From the NCBI GenBank assembly GCA_017399065.1, contig JAFQEL010000046.1, positions 16,308-80,307 of the forward strand: 64,000 nucleotides of DNA. Direction: 5' to 3'. Numbering within the stretch: the stretch's first letter is position 1; each line of letters opens with the position of its first letter. The translations under genes were made by a program, and so were the position numbers. The stretch is from Clostridia bacterium (GTDB lineage: Bacteria; Bacillota; Clostridia; Oscillospirales; Acutalibacteraceae). The notes beneath the pieces were generated by a model. The model was not told where the DNA came from. It searched no databases and worked only from the letters and a program-made list of their open reading frames with translations. Shown here in pieces: positions 35,366 through 42,671 of this stretch.

Positions 35366-36142
35366 ATGACCGAGAAAAAGAAAAAAAGCAAGCTTTCCGT
35401 ATTGCTGATGCTGCTTGCTTTGATTATTGTTATCGGTTGTGCAATATACGTCGGTTCGATGTTCCTGCAGGAGCAGTCGGCAAAGGCGAGCTACGGCGAG
35501 GTTGCCGAAATAGCTTCAGGCTCATCCGGTCAGCAGAATGACGGTGCGTCGCAGTCGAGCCCCGTGGATCTTAAATCACTCAGAGAAATAAACAGCGACG
35601 TTTATGCCTGGATACGTATACCGGGTACGCACGTTGACTATCCCATTGCACAGAGCACGGTGAATGACAACTACTATCTTCACCGCTCTATATATAAAAA
35701 GTATCTTTTTGCAGGTATGATATATACCCAATCATGCAACAGCCTCGATTTTTCCGACCCTGTTACGGTTGTTTACGGTCATAATATGCGAAGCACGACC
35801 ATGTTTACAACGCTTCACTATTTTGAAGACCCTGACTTTTTTGCAAAGCACGATACGTTTTATATTTACACGACTGACCGTATGCTGACCTATAAGATCG
35901 TTTCGGCTTACAAGTACGACAGCCGCCATATTATGAATTCGTTCAACTTTGCAAATCCCGAGGAGCTTCGCTCCTTCCAGCAGCACACGCTCGATCCGCT
36001 GACCACAATGAGAAACGTTCGCAGCGGTATCACGCTTGACGCTGACAGTAAGCTTGTGGTGCTCAGCACCTGTATGTCAAACGATAAGAACTCAAGATAT
36101 TTAGTAAACGGAGTGTTGATAAGCGATGTCCCGATCTCATAA
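35366..36142 (+). CDS. srtB: Class B sortase
   Basis: A 258-residue transpeptidase: membrane anchor (about residues 11-33), linker, and a sortase barrel with the class B helix insert (DFFAKHDTFYIYTTDRM). Catalytic residues visible: His139 in VVYGHN, Cys236 in VLSTCMSN and Arg244 in NSRYLVNGV. It would cut SPDTG-type signals and link proteins to the wall. The ATG at 35366 has no near ribosome site; a CTG at 35327, in frame and 8 bases after GAAAGGGGG, may be the real start and would add 13 residues. It overlaps the next gene by 17 bases. Confidence 0.92.
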   Translation: MTEKKKKSKLSVLLMLLALIIVIGCAIYVGSMFLQEQSAKASYGEVAEIASGSSGQQNDGASQSSPVDLKSLREINSDVYAWIRIPGTHVDYPIAQSTVNDNYYLHRSIYKKYLFAGMIYTQSCNSLDFSDPVTVVYGHNMRSTTMFTTLHYFEDPDFFAKHDTFYIYTTDRMLTYKIVSAYKYDSRHIMNSFNFANPEELRSFQQHTLDPLTTMRNVRSGITLDADSKLVVLSTCMSNDKNSRYLVNGVLISDVPIS

Positions 36143-37268
36143 GAAAAATAAGTACGATTCCGACAAAGAGGTAAGCCTCAAGCGAACTGACATAAAGGCG
36201 TATTCCGAGGATGATGACGCGTTTCCCGTTTATATTCCTTCCGAAAACCCTAAACCGAAGAAGAAAAAAGGTAAAAAGATACTGCTTATACTGCTCCTTA
36301 TATTTTTCCTTTTTGTTGCAGCCGGTGCAGGTACGTTCTTCTATATGCAGTACAAGGGTCAGCAGAACCTCGTTTCGTATGACGACGTTACAATCGACAG
36401 CATTGACGAGGCTATAGCTCAGAATGACGGTAAAACCGTTATTTACAACGGTAAGACCTATCAGCTTAACGAAAACATTACTTCAATAGCCTGTATGGGT
36501 GTTGATAAGGAATACCTTGGCACGTACGCAGATAAAATCGGTACTGCGGGTCAGGCTGACACGAATATGGTGCTTGCAATCGATACTAAGACAGGTAAGG
36601 TTACCGTTATCACCATCCCGCGTGATATTATGGTAGACGTCGGTGTATATACGGTTGACGGTGCATATGTCGGTGTCAAAAATCAGCAGCTCTGTCTTGC
36701 TTATGCGTACGGCGACGGTAAGCACACGAGCTGTACAAATACCGTTGCGTCAATTCAGCGTGTTCTTTTCGGTATTCCCGTACAGTCATATATTTCACTT
36801 GATATGGACGGTATAGGTCCGATCAACGATTCGATAGGCGGCGTTACGGTTACTTCACCTGAAACCATTGCTGATTTCTATGCGGGTCAGCCCGTAAAAC
36901 TCTATGGCAGACGTGCACTCGATTTTGTTCGTGCCCGTGGTGACGATACAAATGCAAGTATCCGCAGAATGGAGCGTCAGATGACTTACGTTTCCGCCTT
37001 TGCTTCAACGGCGGTAAATGCGGCAAAGAAGGATATCGGTGTCATAACAAGACTTTATAATACGGCTTCAAGGTATTCATGCACCAACGTTGAGCTCAGC
37101 TCCGTAACCTACCTCGCCTCTACTCTTCTCTCAAGCGGTGTAACGGGTCTTGAAACGGTTTCGGTACCGGGTGAGATGAAGATGGGTGATAAATATGCAG
37201 AATTTTATATGGATACGAGAGCGACATACGAAATGATACTCAGCGTATTCTACAACGAAGTACAATAA
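36126..37268 (+). CDS. LytR-CpsA-Psr (LCP) family wall glycopolymer transferase
   Basis: A 380-residue protein with a charged, Lys-rich cytosolic start, one membrane helix (about residues 56-76) and an extracytoplasmic LCP domain. Marks: QADTNMVLAID (Asp for Mg binding), ITIPRDIMVDV (conserved Arg-Asp), IGGVTVTSP, and ALDFVRARGDDTNASIRRMERQ (Arg residues that bind the pyrophosphate of the lipid carrier). LCP enzymes attach teichoic acids or other glycopolymers to peptidoglycan. Overlap of 17 bases with the sortase gene means both are wall-building partners in one transcript. Confidence 0.88.
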   Translation: MSRSHKKNKYDSDKEVSLKRTDIKAYSEDDDAFPVYIPSENPKPKKKKGKKILLILLLIFFLFVAAGAGTFFYMQYKGQQNLVSYDDVTIDSIDEAIAQNDGKTVIYNGKTYQLNENITSIACMGVDKEYLGTYADKIGTAGQADTNMVLAIDTKTGKVTVITIPRDIMVDVGVYTVDGAYVGVKNQQLCLAYAYGDGKHTSCTNTVASIQRVLFGIPVQSYISLDMDGIGPINDSIGGVTVTSPETIADFYAGQPVKLYGRRALDFVRARGDDTNASIRRMERQMTYVSAFASTAVNAAKKDIGVITRLYNTASRYSCTNVELSSVTYLASTLLSSGVTGLETVSVPGEMKMGDKYAEFYMDTRATYEMILSVFYNEVQ

Positions 37269-37276
37269 GCTTTATT

Positions 37277-37309
37277 ACAGGCAGTCGCCTTGGCTGCCTG
37301 TGTTTTTTT
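37277..37309 (+). terminator. Intrinsic terminator after LCP gene
   Basis: ACAGGCAG (37277-37284) pairs with CTGCCTGT (37294-37301), followed by G and seven T. Confidence 0.85.
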
Positions 37310-37330
37310 GAGTAACAGAGGAGAATAAAA

Positions 37331-38740
37331 GTGACAAAAGATAAAAAGGGTTCATCCTTTAAATCAAATATTATCGGTGACCGTGCGTTTTATTCGCGTA
37401 TGTTTGTTATTGTCATACCGATAATTATTCAGAATACAATAACAAATGTAGTAAGCTTGCTTGATAATGTTATGGTAGGGCGTGTAGGTACGCTTGAAAT
37501 GTCAGCTGTTGCAATTGTCAATCAGCTTTTGTTTGTTTTTTATATCTGCATTTTCGGCGGCCTTTCAGGTGCAGGTATTTTTGCCACGCAGTATGCAGGT
37601 GCAAACGATAATGACGGCATAAAGCATTGCTTCCGTGCAAAGCTGATAATTGCCTTTGCAATGGTTGCTGTTGCTTTGACCGTTTTTACAGCAATGCCCG
37701 ATACTTTGGTTTCCCTCTATCTTGCTGAGGATACTTCACCTGCCGATGTTGAGGCTACAATGGGCTTTGCAATGGGCTACCTTCGTGTCATGCTCTTTGG
37801 TCTTGTGCCGTTTGCTCTTTCTCAGGTATATTCAAGCACTCTTCGTGAGGTAGGCGAAACAAAGCTGCCGATGATAGCAAGCGTTGCCGCTATTGTTGTC
37901 AACCTTGTTTTCAACTATTTTCTTATTTTCGGTACCTTCGGTTTTCCGAAGCTCGGCGTTGTCGGTGCCGCGGTTGCTACTGTTTTTTCCCGCTTTGTTG
38001 AGCTTGCTATACTGCTTGTTTTTACTCACCGCCATACAGCACGCTTCCCGTTTATGAAGGGTGTTTACAAAAGCCTGCATATGCCTAAAAAGCTTGTCAA
38101 GGATATTGCAAAGCGCGGTATGCCTCTGCTTCTCAATGAGGCTCTCTGGTCAGCAGGTATGGCAACACTCAACCAGTGTTATTCCATAAGAGGTCTCGAT
38201 GTTGTTGCTGCCGCAAATATTTCGTCTACCGTTTCAAACCTTTTCAATGTTGTATTCCTCTCAATGGGTAATGCAATTGCCATTATGGTCGGTCAGCACC
38301 TTGGTGCAAATGAGATTGAAAAAGCAAAGCAGACAGCGTGGCGACTCATTGCCGCAACAGTTGCAGGCTGTGTTGTTATGGGCGCAATCCTTGCTGCTTG
38401 TGCACCGTTTATTCCTATGATTTATAACACTACCGAAGAAGTGCGTCAGCTTGCAACAAACCTTCTGCTTATAGGTGCGGTGTTTATGCCTGTCATGTCC
38501 TTTGCGCACGACTGTTACTTTACAATACGCTCGGGCGGCCGCACTCTGCTTACGCTTATTTTTGACAGCTGCTCTATGTGGTTTGTTGCTGTGCCGCTTG
38601 CCGCCGCACTTGCAAACTTTACATCTCTGCCCATACTGCCTCTCTTCGTTGTTGTACAGTGTATAGAAATACTCAAGAGCATTATCGGCTTTATACTTGT
38701 CAAAAAGGGTATATGGATACGCAATATAATCGATAATTAA
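37331..38740 (+). CDS. MATE family efflux transporter, second copy
   Basis: A 469-residue MATE carrier. Opening IPIIIQNTITNVVSLLDNVMVGRVG matches the family and differs in detail from the copy at 33345. About 12 membrane helices; ends with a positively charged tail. Substrate unknown. Start GTG 37331, 9 bases after GAGGAG. It stands between a terminator and the feo promoter, so it is probably transcribed on its own. Codons and spacing look native. Confidence 0.9.
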   Translation: MTKDKKGSSFKSNIIGDRAFYSRMFVIVIPIIIQNTITNVVSLLDNVMVGRVGTLEMSAVAIVNQLLFVFYICIFGGLSGAGIFATQYAGANDNDGIKHCFRAKLIIAFAMVAVALTVFTAMPDTLVSLYLAEDTSPADVEATMGFAMGYLRVMLFGLVPFALSQVYSSTLREVGETKLPMIASVAAIVVNLVFNYFLIFGTFGFPKLGVVGAAVATVFSRFVELAILLVFTHRHTARFPFMKGVYKSLHMPKKLVKDIAKRGMPLLLNEALWSAGMATLNQCYSIRGLDVVAAANISSTVSNLFNVVFLSMGNAIAIMVGQHLGANEIEKAKQTAWRLIAATVAGCVVMGAILAACAPFIPMIYNTTEEVRQLATNLLLIGAVFMPVMSFAHDCYFTIRSGGRTLLTLIFDSCSMWFVAVPLAAALANFTSLPILPLFVVVQCIEILKSIIGFILVKKGIWIRNIIDN

Positions 38741-38826
38741 TTTGTGTAATCTGATAAGTACAAAAGACGTTTTATATTGGCTTTTTTAATCAAATTGATG
38801 AAATTTAAAAATCAAAAAGGAAAAGG

Positions 38827-38855
38827 TTGACATACAAATACAACCGTAATATAAT
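38827..38855 (+). promoter_or_regulatory. Promoter of feo operon
   Basis: TTGACA (38827-38832), 17 bases, TATAAT (38850-38855). A second overlapping TATAAT at 38855-38860 has a poor spacing. The predicted start of transcription falls inside the palindrome at 38861. Confidence 0.78.
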
Positions 38856-38860
38856 ATAAT

Positions 38861-38880
38861 CGGTTAGCATAAGCTAACCG
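38861..38880 (+). promoter_or_regulatory. DtxR/MntR-type operator 1
   Basis: Perfect palindrome CGGTTAGC-ATAA-GCTAACCG directly after the -10 box. The GGTTAG...CTAACC core is like DtxR/IdeR boxes; a metal-loaded repressor here would block initiation. Confidence 0.65.
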
Positions 38881-38895
38881 ATTATTGTGCTTATG

Positions 38896-38913
38896 AGTTA
38901 GTCTATGCTAACT
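38896..38913 (+). promoter_or_regulatory. DtxR/MntR-type operator 2
   Basis: AGTTAG-TCTATG-CTAACT, a second palindrome sharing the TTAG...CTAA arms with operator 1, 35 bases centre to centre, in the feoA leader. Confidence 0.55.
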
Positions 38914-38937
38914 TGCGAAGATAAGGAGGTGTACGGC

Positions 38938-39159
38938 ATGAAGACATTGAGAGAAATTAAGGTTGGCTCAACCGCAAAGGTAGTAAAGCTGCACGGTGAG
39001 GGTCCCGTAAAACGCCGTATTATGGATATGGGTATCACAAAGGGCGTAGAAATATATGTACGTAAGGTAGCGCCCCTTGGTGATCCGCTCGAGCTTATGG
39101 TAAGAGGTTATGAGCTTTCACTTCGTAAGGCTGATGCCGAAATGATAGAGGTCGAGTAA
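38938..39159 (+). CDS. feoA: Ferrous iron transport accessory protein FeoA
   Basis: A 73-residue SH3-like protein: AKVVKLHGEGPVKRRIMDMGITKG is the standard FeoA signature, then VRKVAPLGDPLELMVRGYELSLRKADAEMI. FeoA aids FeoB at the cytosolic face. The start is the ATG at 38938, 7 bases after AAGGAGGTG; a frame beginning at 38905 lies within operator 2. First gene of an iron-regulated operon with feoB. Confidence 0.93.
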   Translation: MKTLREIKVGSTAKVVKLHGEGPVKRRIMDMGITKGVEIYVRKVAPLGDPLELMVRGYELSLRKADAEMIEVE

Positions 39160-39183
39160 GCAAAAGCAAATAAATCAAACAGT

Positions 39184-39207
39184 CACAGCAGCTTCATTAC
39201 TGCTGTG
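39184..39207 (+). other. Intercistronic hairpin between feoA and feoB
   Basis: CACAGCAG (39184-39191) pairs with CTGCTGTG (39200-39207). No T-tract follows, so it is more likely a processing or stability element than a terminator. Confidence 0.5.
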
Positions 39208-39228
39208 TGAAAGAGAGGAACAACATTA

Positions 39229-41454
39229 ATGAATATCAGAATCGCCCTTACGGGCAACCCGAACTGCGGTAAAACAACGCTGTTCAATGCGCTTACAGGT
39301 TCCAATCAGTTTGTAGGCAACTGGCCGGGAGTTACTGTTGAGAAAAAAGAAGGTAAAATGAAAAAATACGACGGCATCAGCGTAGTTGACCTGCCCGGTA
39401 TTTATTCTCTGTCGCCTTATACTCCCGAGGAGGTTGTTGCAAGAAATTTCCTTATCGGCGAGCGTCCCGATGTAATTCTTAATATCGTTGACGGCACAAG
39501 CCTTGAGCGTAACCTTTACCTTACAACTCAGCTTATGGAAATCGGTATCCCCGTTGTTATTGCAATCAATATGATGGATATTGTGCGTAAAAACGGCGAT
39601 AAGATTGATATTGAAACTCTTGAGAAAAAAATCGGCTGCAGAGTAGTTGAGATTTCAGCACTCAAGGGTACGGGTATTGATGAAGCAGCAGAAGCAGCAA
39701 TCGCAGCGGCTCAGAAGAAAAAGAGCGTACCGACTCACAGCTTTTCAGGTGCGGTTGAGCATGCCCTGGCTCACATTGAAGAGGCTGCAATTCACGATAT
39801 GCCGGCTGACCAACAGCGTTGGTTTGCGGTAAAAATATTTGAGCGTGATGAAAAGGCACTCGAGCAGCTCGGTCTTTCGCAGGAAATAATCAGCCATATC
39901 GAAACCGATATAAAGGCTGCCGAGGCAGAGCTTGACGATGACTCTGAAAGCATAATCGCAAATGAGCGATATATGTACATAACGGGCATCACCACTCAGT
40001 GCTATAAGAAAAAGAACCTCAGCAGACAGTCACTGTCTGATAAAATAGATAAGATTGTAACAAACCGCTTCCTTGCATTTCCGATTTTTGTTTTTGTAAT
40101 GATGATGGTTTACGTACTATCAATCGGCACAGTAGGTGACTGGACGGTTGTATTTATGAACGAAGGTCTTTTCGGCTCGTTCAAAGACCTTGATCCCGGC
40201 TTTTTCGGCTATTCACTCTTTTCAAACTGGATGAGTGTACCCGAGCTTCTGGATAAAGTTCTTCTTTCAGCTGACGGTACGCCCGTAATTGCCGAGTGGC
40301 TCTACAGCTTGATTCAGGACGGTGTAGTAGGCGGTGTCGGTGCGGTTCTCGGCTTTGTGCCGCAGATATTTGTGCTCTTCCTGCTTCTTTCAATCCTTGA
40401 AGATATCGGCTATATGTCCCGTGTTGCATTTATTATGGACAGACTTTTCCGCAAATTCGGTCTGTCGGGCAAAAGCTTTATCCCGATGCTTATCGCTTCG
40501 GGCTGCGGTGTGCCGGGCATTATGGCTTCCCGTACGATCGAGCAGGAGCGTGACCGCAGAATCACGGTTATGACTACCGGCTTTATTCCCTGCAGTGCTA
40601 AGATGCCCGTTGTCGGTATGATTGCGGCGGCTCTGTTCGGCGGCAGTCCGCTTATCGCAACCTCAGCATATTTCCTCGGTATCGGTGCCGTTGTTATTTC
40701 AGGTATCATCCTCAAAAAGACAAAGCTTTTTGCAGGCAAGCCCGCTCCGTTTGTAATGGAGCTTCCCGCTTACCACGCACCGCTTCCGTCAAATATCTGG
40801 CGTGCAACGTGGGAGCGCGGCTGGAGCTTTGTAAAGCGTGCAGGTACTGTCATTTTTGCCGCAAGCGTTATTATCTGGATTCTCAATTCGCTCAGCTTCA
40901 GCGGTGGTCTTCACTATATTACAGGCGACGAAAAATCAATCCTTAATGTGATCGGTGAGGTTATTGCCGTAATATTTGCACCTCTGGGCTTTGGCAGCTG
41001 GCAGGCGGCTGTTGCAACAATTCTCGGCTTGGTTGCAAAGGAAGAAATTGTCGGCGTATTCGGTTCGCTTTCATCAATGGCAGGTGTTGACGAAACAAAC
41101 TACAGCTTTATCGCTTCGGTGATTTTCGGCGGCAGTAAGCTTTCTGCATATTCCTTCCTTATCTTCAACCTGCTTTGTGCACCGTGCTTTGCCGCTATGG
41201 GTGCAATCAGGCGAGAAATGAACAGCGCAAAGTGGACAGTAGGTGCAATAGGCTATATGTGTGCGTTTGCCTATGCAGTTTCACTTATCGTATATCAGTT
41301 CGGTGCGTTTTTTACAACGCTTCACTTCACCGTCGGTACTGCTGCTGCGGTAATCGTGCTTGCGTTTATGCTGTTTATGCTGCTGAGAAAAAACAGATAT
41401 AGCAGAAACAAACGCAGAAAAAAACAAATGAAAAAATCAACAGGAGAAAAATAA
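39229..41454 (+). CDS. feoB: Ferrous iron transporter FeoB
   Basis: A 741-residue GTP-dependent Fe(II) permease. The N-terminal G domain has G1 GNPNCGKTT (8-16), G3 DLPG, G4 NMMD, followed by a helical spacer and a membrane half with two Gate motifs (SGCGVPGIMASRT and the matching C-terminal CAPCFAAMGAIRRE, each with the conserved Cys). Ends in a Lys/Arg-rich tail. Separated from feoA by a 69-base spacer with a hairpin; the small Cys-rich gene follows after 3 bases. Start ATG 39229 with GAGAGG. Confidence 0.96.
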   Translation: MNIRIALTGNPNCGKTTLFNALTGSNQFVGNWPGVTVEKKEGKMKKYDGISVVDLPGIYSLSPYTPEEVVARNFLIGERPDVILNIVDGTSLERNLYLTTQLMEIGIPVVIAINMMDIVRKNGDKIDIETLEKKIGCRVVEISALKGTGIDEAAEAAIAAAQKKKSVPTHSFSGAVEHALAHIEEAAIHDMPADQQRWFAVKIFERDEKALEQLGLSQEIISHIETDIKAAEAELDDDSESIIANERYMYITGITTQCYKKKNLSRQSLSDKIDKIVTNRFLAFPIFVFVMMMVYVLSIGTVGDWTVVFMNEGLFGSFKDLDPGFFGYSLFSNWMSVPELLDKVLLSADGTPVIAEWLYSLIQDGVVGGVGAVLGFVPQIFVLFLLLSILEDIGYMSRVAFIMDRLFRKFGLSGKSFIPMLIASGCGVPGIMASRTIEQERDRRITVMTTGFIPCSAKMPVVGMIAAALFGGSPLIATSAYFLGIGAVVISGIILKKTKLFAGKPAPFVMELPAYHAPLPSNIWRATWERGWSFVKRAGTVIFAASVIIWILNSLSFSGGLHYITGDEKSILNVIGEVIAVIFAPLGFGSWQAAVATILGLVAKEEIVGVFGSLSSMAGVDETNYSFIASVIFGGSKLSAYSFLIFNLLCAPCFAAMGAIRREMNSAKWTVGAIGYMCAFAYAVSLIVYQFGAFFTTLHFTVGTAAAVIVLAFMLFMLLRKNRYSRNKRRKKQMKKSTGEK

Positions 41455-41457
41455 AAA

Positions 41458-41619
41458 ATGGATTGGCCGACTTTAATTGTGGCTTTGATTGTCGCGGTAC
41501 TGTTTGCTCTTGTTATCTTCTTTCATTTCAGAAATAAAAAGAAAGGCAAACATTCCTGCTCTTGCGGCGGCTGTTCGGGCTGCGCAATGAGTGACGTGTG
41601 CCACGCAAAAAAAGATTAG
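41458..41619 (+). CDS. FeoB-associated Cys-rich small membrane protein
   Basis: A 53-residue protein: one membrane helix (about residues 4-23), a basic stretch and a Cys-rich tail with five Cys in CSCGGCSGC and SDVC. Such short genes after feoB belong to the FeoB-associated Cys-rich protein family, thought to aid Fe(II) uptake. Start ATG 41458 lies 3 bases after the feoB stop with CAGGAGA inside the feoB end. Very likely translated together with feoB. Confidence 0.85.
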   Translation: MDWPTLIVALIVAVLFALVIFFHFRNKKKGKHSCSCGGCSGCAMSDVCHAKKD

Positions 41620-41624
41620 AAAAT

Positions 41625-41668
41625 AAGGATAGCTACTGCAAAACTGCAGGCAGCTATCCTTGTTTTTA
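41625..41668. terminator. Intrinsic terminator of feo operon
   Basis: AAGGATAGCT (41625-41634) pairs with AGCTATCCTT (41652-41661) around an inner CTGCA/TGCAG stem, then GTTTTTATTT. Also fits the convergent gene ending at 41681. Confidence 0.85.
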
Positions 41669-41680
41669 TTTCGTATCAAA

Positions 41681-42541
41681 TCAAAATACCATATCAGCAA
41701 AAATCGGGAAATGGTCGGAGATGTATGTTTCGCCGTAGATATCTCTTACTATCCTGTACTCTTTAACGTCTGTTATCTTACCGTTTACGCAGATGAAGTC
41801 AATCGGCTCGCCGTCTTCACCGCCGTTGTAGGCGTGGTAGGTTTTGCCCGTCATTGTTTTTTCTGCAATATCCTGCGTATCGGACAGGCTGCCCGAAACA
41901 AGCTGTGTGTAAAGCGGGTCGCTCTTTTCGAAATTGAAGTCGCCTGTTACAACTACGGGCATATCGAATGTGTCTGCAAGGTCGAGCACCATCTGCAAGC
42001 CGTTTGTGCGTGCTTGCTCACCGACGTGGTCAAGGTGAGTGTTGAGGTGAGCATACTGCTCGCCCGTCTCTTTGTTTCTGAGCACTGCCCAGGTGCAGGT
42101 GCGGTGGTGCTTTGCATCCCAGCCTACCGAAACTTTGTCGGGTGTTTCGGAGAGCCAAATAGTGCCGCTGTCAATAAGCTCGTATTTATCCTTGCGGTAC
42201 ATAATTGCAGTTGCTTCGCCTATGTATTTGATACCTGTGAGTCTGCCGACACCGACTATGCCGTAGTCATCTTTAAGGTAAGCTTCAAGTGTCATATACC
42301 AGGTGCCCTCACACTCCTGAAGGCCTACGGAGTCAGGCATATAATCAACGATAAACTGCGGCACATCCTTACCTCTGCCGTGCTCACCGTTTCTTATGTT
42401 GAATGACATTATGCGTACAGTGTCGGCCTCGGGTGCCTTGGCACCGTAATCGACCGAGTCAATGCCGAGCAGGGGAAGCACAAGTGAGAGCAGAGCGCAG
42501 ATTATCTGCCATACATGGTTTAAAATTTCCGTAAATGACAT
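41681..42541 (-). CDS. Membrane-anchored endonuclease/exonuclease/phosphatase (EEP) protein
   Basis: A 286-residue protein with an N-terminal hydrophobic segment (about residues 8-26) and an EEP (DNase I-like) domain: IMSFNIRNGE, VGLQECEG (metal Glu), LNTHLDHVG (catalytic His), VVTGDFNFEKSD (Asp/Asn pair) and ISDHFPIFADM (final Asp-His). All catalytic marks are present. Secreted members cut phosphodiesters in nucleic acids, phospholipids or nucleotides; the substrate here is open. Start placed at the ATG 42541, 6 bases from GCGAGGTG; a GTG three codons earlier overlaps that site. Confidence 0.83.
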   Translation of the reverse strand: MSFTEILNHVWQIICALLSLVLPLLGIDSVDYGAKAPEADTVRIMSFNIRNGEHGRGKDVPQFIVDYMPDSVGLQECEGTWYMTLEAYLKDDYGIVGVGRLTGIKYIGEATAIMYRKDKYELIDSGTIWLSETPDKVSVGWDAKHHRTCTWAVLRNKETGEQYAHLNTHLDHVGEQARTNGLQMVLDLADTFDMPVVVTGDFNFEKSDPLYTQLVSGSLSDTQDIAEKTMTGKTYHAYNGGEDGEPIDFICVNGKITDVKEYRIVRDIYGETYISDHFPIFADMVF

Positions 42542-42610
42542 ATCAATCACCTCGCTATTATTTTATAGTACCGTGTGCAATTTTGCAATAACGAATTATA
42601 AAAAATTATG

Positions 42611-42639
42611 TTGCCAATACAGTTTTTCAGGGGTATAAT
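42611..42639 (+). promoter_or_regulatory. Promoter of alpha-galactosidase gene
   Basis: TTGCCA (42611-42616), 17 bases, TATAAT (42634-42639), 33 bases before the start at 42672. Confidence 0.65.
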
Positions 42640-42671
42640 TGGTTGCAGAAACTTAGTTGGAGGTAAAATTA

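Noticed and set aside
33345..38740. The two MATE genes as a recent duplication
   Set aside because: Their N-termini and lengths differ clearly and their contexts differ; they are old paralogues.
38861..38880. Intrinsic terminator
   Set aside because: The palindrome sits at the transcription start with no T-tract; an operator fits better.
41660..42406. Open plus-strand frame of 248 codons opposite the EEP gene
   Set aside because: The minus-strand frame holds every EEP motif; the plus frame is Cys/Val-rich without motif or ribosome site.
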